Source: Tannerellaceae bacterium
GTDB taxonomy: Bacteria > Bacteroidota > Bacteroidia > Bacteroidales > Tannerellaceae
Reading direction: 5' to 3'
DNA: 14,335 bases
Assembly: GCA_031267205.1 (NCBI GenBank)
Contig: JAIRZN010000006.1
Location: 1 to 14,335 of the forward strand
In this document: positions 12,174 through 14,335 of the stretch, in pieces
How the letters are laid out: the number at the start of each line of letters is the position of its first letter
Position numbering within the stretch: position 1 is the first letter of the stretch
Translations under genes and position numbers: made by a program
The notes under the pieces: generated by a model
The model's input: the letters and a program-made list of their open reading frames with translations, nothing else
The model's database searches: none
Told to the model about the DNA's origin: nothing

Positions 12174-14255
12174 TTATCCGTTCATGGAGGCCAAAAGCTC
12201 CATGTTGTCGTATGTTTGTTCCATGCGTTTCTTAACAAACTCCATCGCTTCGATGGAGTTCATATCCGACAGGTATTTGCGTAGTATCCACATGCGGTTG
12301 ACGGTGCCTTCATCCTGCAATAAATCATCGCGACGCGTACTTGAAGCAACAATGTCGACAGAAGGGTAAATACGTTTGTTGGATAGTTTGCGGTCTAATT
12401 GCAGTTCCATATTACCGGTGCCTTTAAATTCTTCAAAGATTACATCGTCCATTTTGGAACCGGTTTCAGTCAGGGCTGTTGCCAGAATCGTTAGGCTACC
12501 CCCATTCTCTATGTTGCGGGCAGCGCCGAAGAAGCGTTTGGGTTTCTGTAACGCATTGGCGTCCACGCCACCGGAAAGCACTTTACCGGACGCCGGCTGT
12601 ACGGTGTTATACGCACGCGCCAACCGCGTAATGGAATCCAAAAGTATCACAACATCGTGACCACATTCTACCATGCGTTTTGCCTTATTCAAAACAATTT
12701 CGGCTATTTTAACATGGCGTTCCGCCGGTTCGTCGAACGTGGAGGCAATCACTTCCGCATCGACGCTACGCGCCATATCTGTGACTTCTTCGGGACGTTC
12801 GTCGATTAAAAGAACAATCATGTATACCTCCGGGTGATTGCACGCTATGGCATTGGCGATGTCTTTCAACAACATCGTTTTGCCTGTTTTGGGTTGAGCT
12901 ACGATTAATCCGCGTTGCCCTTTTCCGATAGGAGAAAAAAGGTCGACTACGCGAACGGCTACATGATCGTATACTTTCAATGCTTTACGTGTAGTGAGCA
13001 TAAATTTTTCATCAGGGAAAAGCGGTGTCAGGTGGTCAAACGGAACGCGGTCGCGCACTTCTTCCGGTGTACGGCCGTTGATTAGGTCTACTTTCACTAA
13101 GGGGAAATATTTTTCACCTTCTTTGGGCGGACGAATGGGGCCTTCTACAATGTCGCCGGTGCGCAGTCCGAATAGTTTTATCTGGGATTGCGACACATAG
13201 ATGTCGTCGGGCGAAGTGAGGTAGTTATAGTCGGATGACCGAAGGAAACCATAACCGTCCTGCATGATTTCAAGTACGCCTATTCCGGCAAGGATGCCTT
13301 CAAATTCATACATTTTTTCTAATGGGGAAACCGCCGCGGGCGAAGCGTTAACATTGGCTTGTTGACCGGACTGTTTCCCGTTTTGACGCGGGGCATTGTC
13401 ATAATCTTTTTGCTCTTTCTGGGCTTTTTTCTGCTCCGGTTTTGCCGACGAAGGCGTTAACGGGAACAACTGGTCGAGCAGAGAATTAGCGCTTGAATGC
13501 TTAAAGACAATCCTTTTCTTTACATCGGTAGGAGAGAGTTCCTGATTTTCTTCCCTGTCTTTTGTGTCTTCAGCCAGCCTGGGGTCGGGCGTAATAGACT
13601 CCTCCTCCTCCTCATACTCGGCGACTACCGGTGGCAACAGCGCTTTTTCAACTGTTTTTTCGGCTGTTTTTACCTCAGTCTGCACCATTACGGATGGCGC
13701 TGTCAAAGGTGTGGACTCGACAGGCGATGGTTCGGGTTCAGCGGTCTGCGGCGCAGTTGTCGTTTCGGGATTTTCCGTTACGGATATGACAGGAATTATA
13801 GGGTTAGGTGTCATCTTTTCGTTTTTCTCGGCACGATTTCTTTTTTTACGTTCCATTGGAGGCTTTTTTACATTACCGGAGTTGGCTTTTTGCATGTTTT
13901 TTTCTTTTGATTCTTCTGTTATAGGCATTTCCGCCGACACCTGACGTGGCTCCGTATTGGGTTCTACGGATTCGGGTTGTTGTTCTTGTTTAGGAGCGGA
14001 TGGTTTGGCGCTTTTCCTGACTTTGGCTTGTCTCACGGCTTTCTGAGCTTCTTTCTCTTTTGCTTTTCGAGCCTCTTTTTCTTTCGCTTTTTCTATTTGA
14101 AGCCCGGCAATTGATATGGCTTGTTCGTCCAAAATCCTATAAACAAGCTCTTCTTTTTTCAAGGAACTAACCTTTTTTATGCCTAACTCACCCGCTATCG
14201 TTTGTAGATCAGGCAAAAGTTTTTCGTTAAGTTCTATAATGTTATATTTCTGCAT
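12174..14255 (-). CDS. rho: Transcription termination factor Rho with long disordered insert
   Basis: A 693-residue Rho, against about 420 in E. coli. Rho is a hexameric RNA-dependent ATPase that ends transcription. Domains in order: Rho_N helical part (1-46, MQKYNIIELNEKL...ILDEQA); a disordered region of about 260 residues (52-312) that is Lys/Glu-rich at first, then Pro/Thr/Glu-rich, then Gln/Asn/Lys-rich; a cold-shock-like RNA-binding domain (about 317-392, LEIMQDGYGFLRS); and the ATPase with Walker A QPKTGKT (454-460), Walker B DVVILLD (534-540), Q/R-loop LSGGVDANALQKPKRFF (560-576) and the arginine-finger side near FKGTGNMELQLDRKL. A long insert is usual in Bacteroidota; in B. thetaiotaomicron the disordered region of Rho drives condensate formation. 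It converges on the DHOD-like gene 11 nt away. Confidence 0.97.
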   Translation of the reverse strand: MQKYNIIELNEKLLPDLQTIAGELGIKKVSSLKKEELVYRILDEQAISIAGLQIEKAKEKEARKAKEKEAQKAVRQAKVRKSAKPSAPKQEQQPESVEPNTEPRQVSAEMPITEESKEKNMQKANSGNVKKPPMERKKRNRAEKNEKMTPNPIIPVISVTENPETTTAPQTAEPEPSPVESTPLTAPSVMVQTEVKTAEKTVEKALLPPVVAEYEEEEESITPDPRLAEDTKDREENQELSPTDVKKRIVFKHSSANSLLDQLFPLTPSSAKPEQKKAQKEQKDYDNAPRQNGKQSGQQANVNASPAAVSPLEKMYEFEGILAGIGVLEIMQDGYGFLRSSDYNYLTSPDDIYVSQSQIKLFGLRTGDIVEGPIRPPKEGEKYFPLVKVDLINGRTPEEVRDRVPFDHLTPLFPDEKFMLTTRKALKVYDHVAVRVVDLFSPIGKGQRGLIVAQPKTGKTMLLKDIANAIACNHPEVYMIVLLIDERPEEVTDMARSVDAEVIASTFDEPAERHVKIAEIVLNKAKRMVECGHDVVILLDSITRLARAYNTVQPASGKVLSGGVDANALQKPKRFFGAARNIENGGSLTILATALTETGSKMDDVIFEEFKGTGNMELQLDRKLSNKRIYPSVDIVASSTRRDDLLQDEGTVNRMWILRKYLSDMNSIEAMEFVKKRMEQTYDNMELLASMNG

Positions 14256-14335
14256 ATTAAAGAAATGTGTAAATTCTTAATTACGTAATGATACTGCCTT
14301 GAGCATATATGCATGCACAATTAATTTTATTTGTA
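14256..14335. other. Upstream region of rho
   Basis: This 80-nt AT-rich stretch contains two short perfect palindromes, ATTACGTAAT (14280-14289) and GCATATATGC (14303-14312). I see no TAnnTTTG box on the minus strand, so the rho promoter is either atypical or beyond the window. Confidence 0.3.

Noticed and set aside
13497..13944. Plus-strand open frames opposite the rho insert, rich in Phe, Ser and Gly
   Set aside because: They come from reading the low-complexity Lys/Glu/Pro codons backward; no initiation signal or domain.
14280..14312. Short palindromes before rho as a regulator-binding site
   Set aside because: Ten-base palindromes are common in AT-rich DNA; there is no second copy or other support.
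1..14335. CRISPR array, tRNA, rRNA, insertion sequence or prophage genes
   Set aside because: No evenly spaced repeats, cloverleaf candidates in gaps, transposase motifs or phage genes were seen on either strand.

Overview
The window looks like chromosomal DNA of a Bacteroidota bacterium, most likely order Bacteroidales. The signs are promoters of the Bacteroides type (TTG, 19-20 nt, TAnnTTTG), few Shine-Dalgarno sites, a Rho with a huge N-terminal disordered insert, a DUF4494 gene next to yggS, and an ECF sigma factor followed by a protein with both an inner-membrane helix and an outer-membrane barrel. I cannot name the genus. No rRNA, tRNA, CRISPR array or insertion sequence is visible.

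Layout. (1) Bases 1-116, minus: the 5' end of a RelE/HigB (Gp49-like) toxin gene with a perfect Bacteroides promoter. (2) 117-398: intergenic, with a REP-like imperfect palindrome (168-272), a second C/G-rich inverted repeat and a perfect promoter for the next operon. (3) 399-4999, plus: recR, a family 2 glycosyltransferase, a GNAT acetyltransferase and a UvrD/PcrA helicase, tightly packed or overlapping and GC-rich. (4) 4994-8295, minus: read 8295 to 4994, this is an ECF sigma factor, a Dma-type dual-membrane anti-sigma protein and two paralogous lipoproteins, a compact envelope-sensing operon. (5) 8395-9555, minus: a GH26 mannanase-like lipoprotein. (6) 9655-9894, minus: a 79-residue charged protein with an intrinsic terminator. 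(7) 10032-12162, plus: DUF4494 protein, YggS and a dihydroorotate-dehydrogenase-like flavoprotein. (8) 12174-14255, minus: rho.

How the parts fit. The recR operon joins DNA repair (RecR, UvrD/PcrA) with surface-sugar synthesis. The sigma/Dma operon is the most interesting block: Dma carries a short cytoplasmic sigma-binding-like segment, one inner-membrane helix, a linker of about 115 residues and a C-terminal barrel ending in Phe, so it could pass outer-membrane state directly to the sigma factor. The two lipoproteins behind it are clear paralogs and are likely outputs or sensors of that circuit. In Bacteroides thetaiotaomicron the related Dma1/Das1 pair controls outer-membrane vesiculation.

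Both convergent gene junctions lack an intergenic terminator. In each, a strong hairpin lies inside the 3' coding end of the plus-strand gene: a perfect 14-bp inverted repeat in the helicase gene, and a GC-stem plus U-run in the DHOD-like gene that serves rho on the opposite strand.
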